From Glycomyces luteolus (lineage in GTDB: Bacteria; Actinomycetota; Actinomycetes; Mycobacteriales; Micromonosporaceae): 64,000 nucleotides of DNA. Of the stretch, positions 16,771 through 25,790 are shown in pieces. The notes under the pieces are model-generated. The model saw only the letters and a list, made by a program, of their open reading frames with translations. It was not told the origin of the DNA and made no database searches. Each line of letters begins with the position of its first letter. Within the stretch, counting starts at the first letter, position 1. A program made the translations under genes and the position numbers. The DNA is taken from contig NZ_JAPZVP010000001.1 in NCBI RefSeq assembly GCF_027622875.1, forward strand, positions 148,279 to 212,278. Direction: 5' to 3'.

Positions 16771-19700
16771 ATGCGACCCGAAGTCTGGGGTCCAGTGATC
16801 GCGACCCTCGCAGCCCCCCTCGTCCCGATGGTGATCGCCCTGATCGCCAACTCCTTCAAGAACGAGCCGCACGCCGAGTCGAACGCGCCGGCGTCGGGCA
16901 CCGTCCGGGTCCGCCGCGCCGCCGCCCTCGCCGCGATCCCGGCCGCGATCGCCGTATTCACTGCGCCTCGACCCTGGAACTGGATCGCCGCGGGCGCCTA
17001 CGTTCTCGCGCTCACCTCGGTGCTCACCTGGGTGTGGCTCCGGTCGAAACGGCACCCGCGGGTGCTTCCCGACGCCGCGAGACTGCTGGAGACCGCGACC
17101 CGACCCACCCCCGGCTTCGAATACGACCGCGACTTCCTGCCCGACCTCGTGCGCGTCTACACCAGGAACGACCTCGCGAGGGAGCGTGACTCACTGGAGC
17201 TCTCGAACTCGGAAAAACCGCAGGAAGCGGCGACCGAGCAGCGGTTGAGCTTCGACAAGGTCATCGCCGACCCGAAGGTGCGGCACATCGCGATCACCGG
17301 CGAGGCCGGTGTCGGCAAGACCTTTCTGCTGCGCTACTGGGAGCACGAACTGCGCCACCGTACGGCATCGTCGGACCGCGCCACCAAGTTCAAGCCGCTG
17401 CTCGTCGCCGCGAGGAGGCTGGTCGGCTGCGCCTCGATCGCCGAGGCGTTCGGCGAGACCGACACCGACGCGCTCGCCCGACCGCCCGGAAAGGGCCTCA
17501 CCTGGCTTGTGATGATCGACGCGTTCGACGAGATTACCTCCGCCGACGACCGCAACCAGGTCGAGCACCTCGTATTCGAAGCCGTCGAGGACGCCACGAA
17601 ACACAGCCGGGCCTGCAAGTTCGTCCTCACCACGCGCGGCCTCACCGACGACCGCCGACGCAGCTTCGAAAGCCGCGGTGTCACCGAATTCGAGCTGCGG
17701 CCCTTCACCTCGGAACAACTCCACGCGTTCCTCGTCAACGCGGAAACGAGCATCCCGGACCGCGAGCACCAGACCGCGGCGTACAGGGCGGCTGTCGCCA
17801 AAGCCGACCGGTTCCTGAAACGGTGGGAAGACGAGGACGACCTGCTAGAGCTCATCAAGCTCCCGCTGCTCGCCCGCGTCGCGGCCACGATCTACTTCCA
17901 GGACCGACACCTCGAACTGCCGTCGCGGCGCGTCGACATCTACCACGACGCGATCGAGCACTGGATAGCCCAGTTCCACAAGCGCATGAGCGTCGATCGG
18001 GAACAGCACGGGCTCGCGCTGCGGCTGCTCCACGAATGGCAAGGCGCTGCGGGGGAGACAGGACCCGACAGCACCGATATCGCGATTCGTGATCTGTTGC
18101 GCCGCTTGGCATCGCAGTACTTGGAGAGTGGCCAGCGCCCAGTCGTCGGCATTGCCTGCGACCTGCTGCGACTCCAGGTCCGCCCGAAGGAACCCCGCGA
18201 GCTCGACGCCTTGGTGACCCTCCTTGAAGCCACCGGCCTCGTCCACGACGTCCGGACCGCGCACTCCCACTTCGTCCACAAGTCCTACGCCGAGTACCTG
18301 GCCGCTCCCGATGCCCTCGCGTCGTACCAGACCCCGAAGGACTGGGAGGACGCCTTCCGCGACCCCGAACGCCGTATCAGCGCGATCTTCGCCTTCGCGC
18401 AGATCCCGCACGACCAGCGGGCGGCACTCATCGAGACCATGCGCGGGGGCGCGGAGTGCGTGCACGCGCTGGGATGGATCGCTGCCGAGGGCCTCTGCGT
18501 CGTCCAGGGAACCGGCCGCATCGATCACGAAACGCGGAACTCGCTGATTGAAGCAGTCCTCCAGGTCTGGCCCCCCTATCCGAAACCCGACTGGTGGCGC
18601 CTGGTGAACGGGCTCTGCAACGTGAAGCACGCCAGAGACCTGCTGTTCCGATTCGTGGAGGAAGGACGGCAATCCGAATCCGACCGGGTCAGCGTCTCCG
18701 GCAGTCTGGCGAATCATGACCCTCGCGGTGTTGGTCTGCTTCGCGAGTTCGCAAGCGAAGGGCACGATCCCTGGATTCGATGGAACGCGGCCAACGAGCT
18801 GCTGGATCACGACCGGGCCTCGGCACGAGACATCCTCAACAGACTCGCCGCTGACCGGAACACGCCCGACAACTGCCGACTCGCCGCCTTGCGAGCCCTT
18901 GTCGGGCACTGGCCGAAGTCGACAATGCCCTCCCTGCTGGAACTCGCCGAAGATCCCAATGCGAGCCCGTTCGACCGAGTGAACGCGGCCTACGCATTGA
19001 TCGAGCACTCCCCGACATTTGCCGAAGGTCTGCTCAGTCGATTCATCGAGAAGCGCGGCTTCCAAGACCTCGTCCGTGTCAACGCCGCGACGTGGCTCTG
19101 CGAGATCGACCAGGACACGGGCACGGCAGCGCTGCAAGCGTTCGCGTCGAAACGAGAGGTGGATGCCTATGCGCGAGGCAATGCTGCTTCGGGACTGTCG
19201 CACTATGACCGCGAAACCGGGGTCGCCATACTCTGGGACCTGGTTCGGGACCGCGCGATCCCGAACCGGGCGCGCATCATGCAACTGGTCAGGCTCCGTG
19301 AGCTCGACCCCGAGCCCGCAGCACGCGAACTCGCAGCAGTCTCGAATGACCGCTCCCTGGACGCCATAGAACGGATGATCATTGCCCGGATTCCAGCGCA
19401 ATACGGGGCTACGGTCGACGTCGCGACGCTCGAGTCGATCGCGTCCGATCCTTCCGTGAGCGATGGCGACCAGGTGTACGCAATCGACGAGATGGTGAGC
19501 GTCGACCAGGTTCGCATGTTGGACCGGCTGCGGCGGTATGCGACCGACCCGGGCACCGACGGACACGCCCGGGTCCAGGCCGCGACCTACCTACAGCAGT
19601 ACGACTATCGCACGGGAACCTCCTTGCTGGAGGCCATCGCGGACGATGAAGCGGTCAGCGACCTCGTACGCGAGAACGCCCTTGCCTCATTGATGAGGAC

Positions 19701-21267
19701 CGGGCATCCAACAGCTCGTCAGCGTCTCCTCGATCTCGCCATGGACGAATCGGTGCCCGGCCCGGCTCGCCTCGAAGCGGTGCGCTCACTGATGCCGAGA
19801 CTCGGTGAGCAGGGCCTGACGATCCTGAGAGAAATGCAGTCGGAGAACCGACTGCAGCCGGAGGACCGCGCCGATGTGGTCGTGAGCCTCGCTGAATTCG
19901 ACGAACGCGAGCCGACCGACCGACTGGCGGAACTCGCGAACGACCCCGAAGCGCACGAGGACGCCCGTATCAAGGCGGCGGCTGCACTGGTGCGGTACCA
20001 CCCCTCGGACGCGACCGAGGCCCTGTACCGAGTCGCGGTGAGCGGCGACGTGAGCGACCACGCCCGGTATTCGGCGGCACGTGAGTTGCTCAGAGGTGAC
20101 CCCGAATCCGTGATTCCCCTCCTAAGCGAGCTCGCGGCTGATCTCGACGCCCGCGACGGGGCCCGTGTGAACGCTGCAAAGACGGTGGCAGAAGTTGACT
20201 GCGAGCGAGGGCGATCCCTGCTGCTCCCGCTCGCTCAGGACGCCGGACTCTACCGCTCACTTCCCGTCGACGCCGCCTACTGGCTCTACAAGTTTGGGGA
20301 CGACCGGGGAAAGACACTCGTCGCCGGATACGCGACCGGTAGCCAACTCGATGACCAGGCCAGAGTGGAGGCCGCGCGAAGACTACTGGAACTCGACCGC
20401 GAGCGAGGTGTTGCTCTGTTGACCGAGTTCTCCTCGGATTACAAGCTCGACGGCAGAGCCCAGACCGAAGCGGCACTACATCTTGCGCGCATCGATCGAG
20501 AAGCAGGACTTCGTGAGCTCCAGAAGATCGCCGATTGGCCGCCGGCACTTGGGAGCCGCGCGGCTCACGGCGCGAGGGGGATCGCGAAGTACCGACCGCA
20601 GGACGGATCGCGATTGCTCCATAATCTGGCCTCCGATGAGGACATTCAAGGCACGACCAGGGTCATCGCGGCCGACGGTATGGCGGAGTACGGATGGAAG
20701 TCTGGGGTGCAGGTGCTGCGAGACCTTGCGGAAAACGGGTCGCTTGACCCATACTCTCGTGAACTCGCCGCCCGCCGCCTCTCAGCTTATGACTGCCAGG
20801 CGGCTGGCGAGATTCTGCAGGAACTTCTCTCGGACGATTCGGTTCCAGCAGCCATCCGGGCTGAGGCCGCGGACGACCTGCCGGTGGGGAAATTTCGCTT
20901 GTACTTGGAACTTCAGCGTTGCTTTGCGGACGACCCCACCTTCGATGGCATTGGGAGGATCGCGGCGGCACTCAGCATTTCCTTCGAGAAAAAGAGAGAA
21001 GGTCAGGACCGGCTTCGTGCGCTGGCCATCGATCCGGCCCTTGACGAGACCGAACGGTGCTGGGCCGAGATCAACTTGTCACTGCGAGACGTCGAGGTCC
21101 GTACGTCGTTGGAGCGTCGCGTGTTCGACCCGGGCACTGTCGACTTCGAGCGTTTGCGCGCGGCGGCAGACGAGCAGATCAGGTTGGACCTCCGTGCCGG
21201 ACACCAATGTCGTCGCCAGGTCGAAGCTCTTGCGTCGCTTGCCGGTACGCGCCTCATTAGCGAATGA
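16771..21267 (+). CDS. membrane-anchored NACHT/STAND NTPase with helical repeats
   Basis: A 1498-residue protein. Residues 8-85 hold three hydrophobic segments, a membrane anchor. A NACHT-type ATPase follows: Walker A GEAGVGKT at 177-184, the hydrophobic Walker B ending in Asp250 (LVMIDAFDE, acidic residues 250, 253, 254), a TTRGL sensor-like segment near 290, and a winged-helix-like stretch to about 520. From about 620 to 1400 the sequence is a long array of 34-36-residue alpha-helical repeats (G-xx-LL-xx-LA-xx-xx-R-x-AA pattern), HEAT-like. STAND proteins of this build sense a ligand with the repeat tail and switch by nucleotide exchange. Several bacterial NACHT proteins (bNACHT, Avs) are antiphage. 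No separate effector domain is visible, so the membrane segment may be the effector. Third-position GC falls noticeably in the repeat part. Confidence 0.8.
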   Translation: MRPEVWGPVIATLAAPLVPMVIALIANSFKNEPHAESNAPASGTVRVRRAAALAAIPAAIAVFTAPRPWNWIAAGAYVLALTSVLTWVWLRSKRHPRVLPDAARLLETATRPTPGFEYDRDFLPDLVRVYTRNDLARERDSLELSNSEKPQEAATEQRLSFDKVIADPKVRHIAITGEAGVGKTFLLRYWEHELRHRTASSDRATKFKPLLVAARRLVGCASIAEAFGETDTDALARPPGKGLTWLVMIDAFDEITSADDRNQVEHLVFEAVEDATKHSRACKFVLTTRGLTDDRRRSFESRGVTEFELRPFTSEQLHAFLVNAETSIPDREHQTAAYRAAVAKADRFLKRWEDEDDLLELIKLPLLARVAATIYFQDRHLELPSRRVDIYHDAIEHWIAQFHKRMSVDREQHGLALRLLHEWQGAAGETGPDSTDIAIRDLLRRLASQYLESGQRPVVGIACDLLRLQVRPKEPRELDALVTLLEATGLVHDVRTAHSHFVHKSYAEYLAAPDALASYQTPKDWEDAFRDPERRISAIFAFAQIPHDQRAALIETMRGGAECVHALGWIAAEGLCVVQGTGRIDHETRNSLIEAVLQVWPPYPKPDWWRLVNGLCNVKHARDLLFRFVEEGRQSESDRVSVSGSLANHDPRGVGLLREFASEGHDPWIRWNAANELLDHDRASARDILNRLAADRNTPDNCRLAALRALVGHWPKSTMPSLLELAEDPNASPFDRVNAAYALIEHSPTFAEGLLSRFIEKRGFQDLVRVNAATWLCEIDQDTGTAALQAFASKREVDAYARGNAASGLSHYDRETGVAILWDLVRDRAIPNRARIMQLVRLRELDPEPAARELAAVSNDRSLDAIERMIIARIPAQYGATVDVATLESIASDPSVSDGDQVYAIDEMVSVDQVRMLDRLRRYATDPGTDGHARVQAATYLQQYDYRTGTSLLEAIADDEAVSDLVRENALASLMRTGHPTARQRLLDLAMDESVPGPARLEAVRSLMPRLGEQGLTILREMQSENRLQPEDRADVVVSLAEFDEREPTDRLAELANDPEAHEDARIKAAAALVRYHPSDATEALYRVAVSGDVSDHARYSAARELLRGDPESVIPLLSELAADLDARDGARVNAAKTVAEVDCERGRSLLLPLAQDAGLYRSLPVDAAYWLYKFGDDRGKTLVAGYATGSQLDDQARVEAARRLLELDRERGVALLTEFSSDYKLDGRAQTEAALHLARIDREAGLRELQKIADWPPALGSRAAHGARGIAKYRPQDGSRLLHNLASDEDIQGTTRVIAADGMAEYGWKSGVQVLRDLAENGSLDPYSRELAARRLSAYDCQAAGEILQELLSDDSVPAAIRAEAADDLPVGKFRLYLELQRCFADDPTFDGIGRIAAALSISFEKKREGQDRLRALAIDPALDETERCWAEINLSLRDVEVRTSLERRVFDPGTVDFERLRAAADEQIRLDLRAGHQCRRQVEALASLAGTRLISE

Positions 21268-22230
21268 CCAGAGCGAAAGACCTGAGCGCGTCTTCCCTTG
21301 GGCCGGGGTGATGCTCTATTGCAGGATCCCGAGATCGGCGCCGTAGCTGTCGAGGTGGCCAGTATCGGTTGGCACCAGGAGTCGGCCCCGACGAACCGTG
21401 CACCCCGCAGGGCACCGATGATCTCGGTCGCCCGCACAAGCTCGAACTGGTTGAGACGTGACATGGCACCTCCTGGCCAAGCGGATTCAACGAAGGCGAA
21501 CACGAGCCTTGACAAAGGATGTCCTGTGCGGACTCCCAGATCACTCCTTCCGATCGATGATGTTGTCGCATTCCCGCAGTAATGAACTCGCAGGAGCGAC
21601 GTCGACAATGCGGACCTGGCTGTGGGGCGGGCCCGCACTCGACTGGTTCGTCCGCTCAGACCCCGAGGGCCTCCCTCAGGCCCACGCAGGTCGTTACGGT
21701 CGTACCGGTCGTCTTCGTATGCCTCGTTCTGAACATTGCCTCCGGCCGAGGTGATCCCGACCGGAGATCTCCCACCCAGCACGGCCCTGAGAGCCGTGGT
21801 CAGCTGTGGATCCCGATAGCACTCGGGGACTGAGGCCGACATCCCGGTGAGGGTTGCGGTCTCGGAATCGGTCCGGTTTGGGAGTCGGCCAGAGGCTTGG
21901 CTTAGTCTGCTTGCACCTACTCGACACCTGTACGTTTTCCGTATCCCTGTGCGTACTTTAAGTATCCCCTAGTTAGCCCGGGTCCGTCATCACCCACACG
22001 CGCATAAACCTCTCACGTTGTCGGTTCCATCAAGCGGATCCGTCTGCGCCCCAATCGAAACCGAGAGGCCGCCCGCCACGCCGCCCCACGATCCACCTTT
22101 TCGTCGCTGCCCGGTTGAACGGTGAGCGGCCGCAACCGTGAAGCCCGCAACGCCCCGGTCGTGCTCAGACCCCTAGACGCGTAGCAGGCCCGAGCGCTGA
22201 CGCGTTCGGGCCTGCTTGGACTTGGGTGTG
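21268..22230. other. gene-poor stretch after the NACHT gene
   Basis: Nearly 1 kb with lower GC and no recognised gene. On the minus strand a frame stays open from an ATG at 21842 to a stop at 21003, running into the NACHT 3' end. Inside it an ATG at 21464 has a good ribosome site (GGAGGTGCC) and starts MSRLNQFELVRATEIIGAL. Codon usage there is not clearly coding and no family is recognised, so it is not called. An AT-rich block with a direct repeat lies at 21930-21969. Confidence 0.5.
21930..21969. repeat. direct repeat in AT-rich block
   Basis: GTACGTTTTCCGTATCCC (21930-21947) and GTACTTTAAGTATCCCC (21953-21969) are imperfect direct repeats 23 bases apart, in the most AT-rich part of the gap. 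They could be a regulator site or a leftward promoter. No owner gene is certain. Confidence 0.4.
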
Positions 22231-22416
22231 TCAGTCGCGGCCTGCCGCGCGGAGGAGGCCGGTGAAGTCGGCGGTTCCCAGATCGAAGATCGGGGAGGTG
22301 TCGCCGAGCTTGCTGTCCCGCACCTGGAAGCCCTCGTCGAGGGCACGGGTTTCGACGCAGGCGGAATTCGCCTGGTCGCTGCTCCTGGTCGACTTGCGCC
22401 ACCCGGTCTTCCTCAT
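22231..22416 (-). CDS. DUF397 domain-containing protein
   Basis: A 61-residue protein with the DUF397 signature: W-R-K-S-x-R-S near the N-terminus, A-C-V-E in the middle, V-R-D-S-K, and a final F-x-GLL segment. DUF397 proteins are almost always encoded next to a Scr1/BldB-type XRE regulator in actinobacteria, as here, where they behave like a small partner in a toxin-antitoxin-like or developmental switch. The start overlaps the regulator's stop by 4 bases (ATGA). Confidence 0.85.
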   Translation of the reverse strand: MRKTGWRKSTRSSDQANSACVETRALDEGFQVRDSKLGDTSPIFDLGTADFTGLLRAAGRD

Positions 22417-23201
22417 AGCCTGAACTCCTCAATAGCCTTAGCCTGACTATCTGCTCGATCGAGACTCGTGCGGTAGCTCTGCACAGAACTCGATTCCTCG
22501 AAGTATAGGTAGGCGTCCTGCGCTTCGACAAAGACGATATCCGGGTCGTCTTCATCGGGAAAGGAGAGCAGGACGAACGGCACGTGGAGGTTGGAAGGCG
22601 AGCCGCTGCTGAACGGCAAGTACTTCACCGTCATGTGGTCTTGCGAGTCAGCCTCAGTCAGTCGCTCAAGCTGCTCCGCATCGCAGCCGATGCGAAGGGC
22701 GGCCTCGCTGAGCAGGAAGTATGATCTTCGACCGTCGTCTTCCCAGAACGGCCGCTGCCAGGTCATGCGGTCTTGGACCCAGCGGTCGATGTCCTCGGTA
22801 TTGAAATCGGGGTTCTTCGCGAACAACCTGCGCATGTGGTGCTCGGTCTGGAGATGTCCAGGGATATACGTGGATTCGTATCGGTACACCGCGCTGGCAT
22901 GAAGTTCGAGTTCCCGGAAAGCGTCGAACCCGAAGACGCTCCTCTCTCTCGGTTGAGTCCAGGTGGTTGCCGGTCCAAGCCTCCACAGGCGCTGGAGCTC
23001 GAACTTTTCCTCTGCTGGCATTCCGTAGAGGTCGCACAGAGTTCCGATCACCGGATACGTGAGCTGGGTACCTTCTCCGTCTTCCAGCCGCTGCATGGTC
23101 CTCGTGGAGCCGACCGCATCCACGATGTCTGGATGTCGCATCGGAAGACCGGCGCTCTTCCTTGCGATCTTGAGCTTCCTGCCGATGAGTTTGCGCCGCA
23201 T
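22413..23201 (-). CDS. XRE-family regulator with DUF5753 (Scr1-type)
   Basis: A 262-residue protein: an N-terminal helix-turn-helix (about residues 5-65, including SAGLPMRHPDIVDAVGS and a QRLEDGEG stretch) and a C-terminal DUF5753 domain (from about 90; ESTYIPGHLQTE, then Trp/Phe-rich blocks). This is the Scr1 family that pairs with DUF397 proteins. The ATG at 23201 abuts the left end of the IS5-family element, and no ribosome site is visible before it. So the native promoter has probably been displaced by the insertion, and expression may depend on the element. Confidence 0.85.
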   Translation of the reverse strand: MRRKLIGRKLKIARKSAGLPMRHPDIVDAVGSTRTMQRLEDGEGTQLTYPVIGTLCDLYGMPAEEKFELQRLWRLGPATTWTQPRERSVFGFDAFRELELHASAVYRYESTYIPGHLQTEHHMRRLFAKNPDFNTEDIDRWVQDRMTWQRPFWEDDGRRSYFLLSEAALRIGCDAEQLERLTEADSQDHMTVKYLPFSSGSPSNLHVPFVLLSFPDEDDPDIVFVEAQDAYLYFEESSSVQSYRTSLDRADSQAKAIEEFRL

Positions 23202-24095
23202 AGAACTGGTTTCAAGTTCGTTGGCGATCGGACTGGTTGTCCGGTGCAGGGTTTCGGGTTTGCTCGTTGAACGGGTATGGCGAAGCCTTGGGAGATTGAT
23301 GAGGGCCTGTGGGTGCGGATCGCGACGCTGTTGCCTGAGCATCGCCCCGGGTCACGCGGCCCGGTGCCGTTGGATGACCGGAAGTGCCTGCAAGGCGTCC
23401 TGTTCGTGCTCTACACCGGGATCAACTGGAAGCACCTGCCACCCGAACTCGGCTTTGGATCCGGCATCACCTGTTGGCGGCGGTTCCGCCGCTGGTGTGA
23501 GGCCGGAGTCTGGGACCGGCTCCATCATCTCTTGCTGTCCGAGCTGCATGCGCTCGGGGAGATCGACTGGTCCGCCGTCTGTCTTGACGGCTCGCATGTC
23601 AGGGCTAAAAAGGGGGCGAGGGCACCGGCCGCTCGCCGGTAGACCGGGGCAGGCCAGGCTCGAAGCACCACATCGCGTGCGACTCGACCGGGATCCCGCT
23701 CACGGTCATCACTACCGCGGGCAACGTGCCCGACATCAAGGCCGCGCCCGACCTGGTCGAAGCCATTCCACCCGTAGCCGGGAGAGTCGGCCGCCCCCGC
23801 CGGCGCCCTGACGTGATCCTGGCCGATGGTGGCTACGACTCCGCGGCCTTCCGGGACTGGCTGCGCACCAGGCGGATCGAGCCGATCATCCCGCAGCGCG
23901 GTGGCAAGAAGATCATCGGACTCGGCAAGATCCGCTGGGTAGTCGAGCAGGCCATCGCCCACCTCCACCAGTTCAAACGCCTCGCCATCCGCTGGGACCG
24001 TCTTCTGATCATGCATCAGGGCTTCATCAAACTCGCAGCGAGCCTCATTTGCTGGAGACGCCTCGCAAGGTCAATCTAGAACCTATTCAGACGAT
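23202..24095 (+). mobile_element. IS5-family insertion sequence
   Basis: An element of about 0.9 kb bounded by the start of the Scr1-type gene and the end of the membrane-protein gene at 24087. Possible imperfect terminal repeats share a GAA-xx-GGTT core (near 23203 on the left and near 24080-24092, inverted, on the right). No clean target duplication was found, so the exact ends are uncertain. Confidence 0.7.
23277..24079 (+). CDS. IS5-family (IS427-type) transposase, -1 frameshift
   Basis: A DDE transposase split over two frames. The first (to the stop at 23642) starts AKPWEIDEGLWVRIATLLPEH and carries the first catalytic Asp region (CLDGSHVRAKKG). The second, in the -1 frame and ending at 24079, carries the GGYDSAAF and RWVVEQAIAHLHQFKRL segments with the other acidic residues. 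The overlap holds the slippery run AAAAAG at 23607-23612, typical of programmed -1 frameshifting in this IS group. The joined product is about 267 residues. It looks intact and possibly active. Confidence 0.85.
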
Positions 24096-24656
24096 CATGA
24101 GTCCGGCACCGACGCAGATCGGAACCCAGACCCAGTCCAGCGGGTTCGGGGTGACGAGCCACAACCGGAACCGCTCGACGCCAGTGGTTGGGTCATCGGT
24201 GAGCATGCCGCGCCGCACCCAGTGGAAGCGGCCTTGATAGCGCAGAACGGCGATCAGCGTCCAGATGACGAACGGTGCCGACACCGAGAAGACGACGAGG
24301 CCCGTGACCGATCCTTCCCCCGCGAAGAGCTGCAGCGCTGCGAAAACGGCGGGAACGCCCGCAATGAGGTACGGGATACACAGGCCCAGCGCACCCATCA
24401 TGATCGCCACGAGCAGGTCTTCCAAGGTCGCCGGCTTGTGCTGGAGGAACTGTCGCACCTGTTCCTTGGTGGTGAAGCGGAAGAAGGACTTCTCGTCCAT
24501 GCGCGCCTCCGCCCGATGCGCCTCCCACAACTTGCGGTTCCTCGAGTAGCGTCCGCTTGCCGGCCCGAGCACTGGCGCCAGGCCGATGTACTTCGCCACG
24601 AACCCCGAGAAGACCCGTGCGAACACCAGACCCGGGTCCGGTATGCGCCTCTCCAT
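24087..24656 (-). CDS. membrane protein of unknown function
   Basis: A 189-residue protein with a charged N-terminal half (KSFFRFTTKEQVRQFLQHK) and three hydrophobic segments near residues 85-110, 115-138 and 168-188. No family is recognised. It ends ...GAGLMIV at a stop that lies at the right border of the insertion sequence, so its C-terminus may have been cut and re-ended by the insertion. A TAGGAG ribosome site precedes the ATG at 24656. Confidence 0.6.
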   Translation of the reverse strand: MERRIPDPGLVFARVFSGFVAKYIGLAPVLGPASGRYSRNRKLWEAHRAEARMDEKSFFRFTTKEQVRQFLQHKPATLEDLLVAIMMGALGLCIPYLIAGVPAVFAALQLFAGEGSVTGLVVFSVSAPFVIWTLIAVLRYQGRFHWVRRGMLTDDPTTGVERFRLWLVTPNPLDWVWVPICVGAGLMIV

Positions 24657-25089
24657 CTGCTGTCTCCTACCTCGAACCGGTGCCGTTCATGCTGAAGACC
24701 CAAGCCTGGCAGACGTCCTCGACCGTAGGATATGAGGCCAGCTGTCGATAACGGGCGGGTCACCCGCGCGATAAAACACGACCGCATGGCCATCACGCCC
24801 GATCTTCAGCAAACTTGAAACCAGCTCATAGGAGTTTGTCGTGTCGCGTCGTTCCGCATCTTCTCAGTAAAGCAACCGCTACCAATTTCGCAACCCTCAT
24901 CAAGGTTCAGTTCGATGTGGCGTGTGGCATGTGGCGTGTGGGCGTACTCCACACGCCACCGCCGACGGCCACAGCCTTGGGCCATGCACCAACTGCCACT
25001 GCCTGACCTGCGGTTTTGCTCTTGAATCATGCAATGCATCGCCCTACTGTCGACACATCGCGAGTCGTTCCGCATGAGAGGGGACAACG
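24657..25089. other. intergenic region with repeat and promoter
   Basis: A divergent gap of 433 bases between the membrane gene and the two small unknown genes. It holds an AT-rich part (24770-24900) that probably carries promoters, and the inverted/direct repeat at 24917-24959. No reading frame convinces. Confidence 0.5.
24917..24959. repeat. GTGGCGTGTGG direct and inverted repeat
   Basis: GTGGCGTGTGG occurs at 24917-24927 and 24931-24941 (14-base period). It is followed after a 7-base loop by its exact complement CCACACGCCAC at 24949-24959, giving an 11-bp perfect hairpin. The 13-mer CCACACGCCACCG recurs in the repeat array near 36.8 kb. Confidence 0.7.
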
Positions 25090-25440
25090 ATGTTGCCAGC
25101 AGAGAATGGGAAGCCGTCGCCGGATCCGAGGCCGGATCCGTTGGTGCGCGGGGGATTCACCGACGGCGTGAACGAGTTCTGGGTGTACGCCTCAAGCCCG
25201 GTAGCACCCGACTCGCTTCAGGTGTGCGCCAATGGGAACCGCGCGGACCTCGTCCTGATCGTCTCCGGCCTGAACACCGGCATCGATCATGCGACGTGGG
25301 GCGACGAGTGGCGCTCCCGGCCGCCGGAGTGGCGCGCCTGGTTGAAGGACTGCGCCGCGCACGTCTTCGCCAACGGGAGCCTGCTCAAGGAGCGGCAGAC
25401 CGGCACGCGCGCACGGAAGGCCCGGTGCTGCGATGGCTGA
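25090..25440 (+). CDS. hypothetical protein
   Basis: A 116-residue protein of unknown family. It is soluble, with a Pro-rich start, a central hydrophobic strand (ADLVLIVSGLN) and a WGDEWRSRPPEWRAWLKD segment rich in Trp. AGAGGGGACAACG before the ATG is a usable ribosome site. It overlaps the next gene by 8 bases, so the two are co-translated. GC content and codon use resemble the host. I do not recognise the fold. Confidence 0.55.
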   Translation: MLPAENGKPSPDPRPDPLVRGGFTDGVNEFWVYASSPVAPDSLQVCANGNRADLVLIVSGLNTGIDHATWGDEWRSRPPEWRAWLKDCAAHVFANGSLLKERQTGTRARKARCCDG

Positions 25441-25735
25441 GACGAGCCTCGCCGAAGCCGAGCCGCATCCCGACGACAACGGCTGGCTCGGTGACTTCCA
25501 CAGGGGCCCAGCGGTGTTCTCGGTGTTCCGGACCGGCCCGAACAACGGCGGTCACCCGCTGCTCCCGCCGGAGTACCGGATCACCTGCAACGACGGGGCC
25601 GGTCCGAGGGAGATCTGCCGGTTCACCATCGAGCCCGAGTTCGCTCCGGAATGGTTCGGCGCGTGGCGGAACGACGAGTGGTGCCCCTGGATCCTCAAGC
25701 GGGCCAAGCAGCTGATCGAGAACCCCGAGGTGTGA
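25433..25735 (+). CDS. hypothetical protein
   Basis: A 100-residue soluble protein of unknown family, overlapping the previous gene by 8 bases. It is acidic, with Trp-rich C-terminal residues (EWFGAWRNDEWCPWILKRAKQL) similar in flavour to the Trp-rich end of its partner. It probably acts with the upstream product. It is followed by the G/C tract at 25791 and converges on the next leftward gene. Confidence 0.55.
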   Translation: MAETSLAEAEPHPDDNGWLGDFHRGPAVFSVFRTGPNNGGHPLLPPEYRITCNDGAGPREICRFTIEPEFAPEWFGAWRNDEWCPWILKRAKQLIENPEV

Positions 25736-25790
25736 GCGGTGTCGACCGCCCGCCGCGCGGCGTAGCGATGCGTGGCGACCGCGTCAGGGG

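Noticed and set aside
21003-21464. Candidate RiPP precursor gene on the minus strand
   Set aside because: Frame continues antisense into the NACHT gene, codon use is not coding-like, and no maturation enzyme, protease or transporter is next to it.
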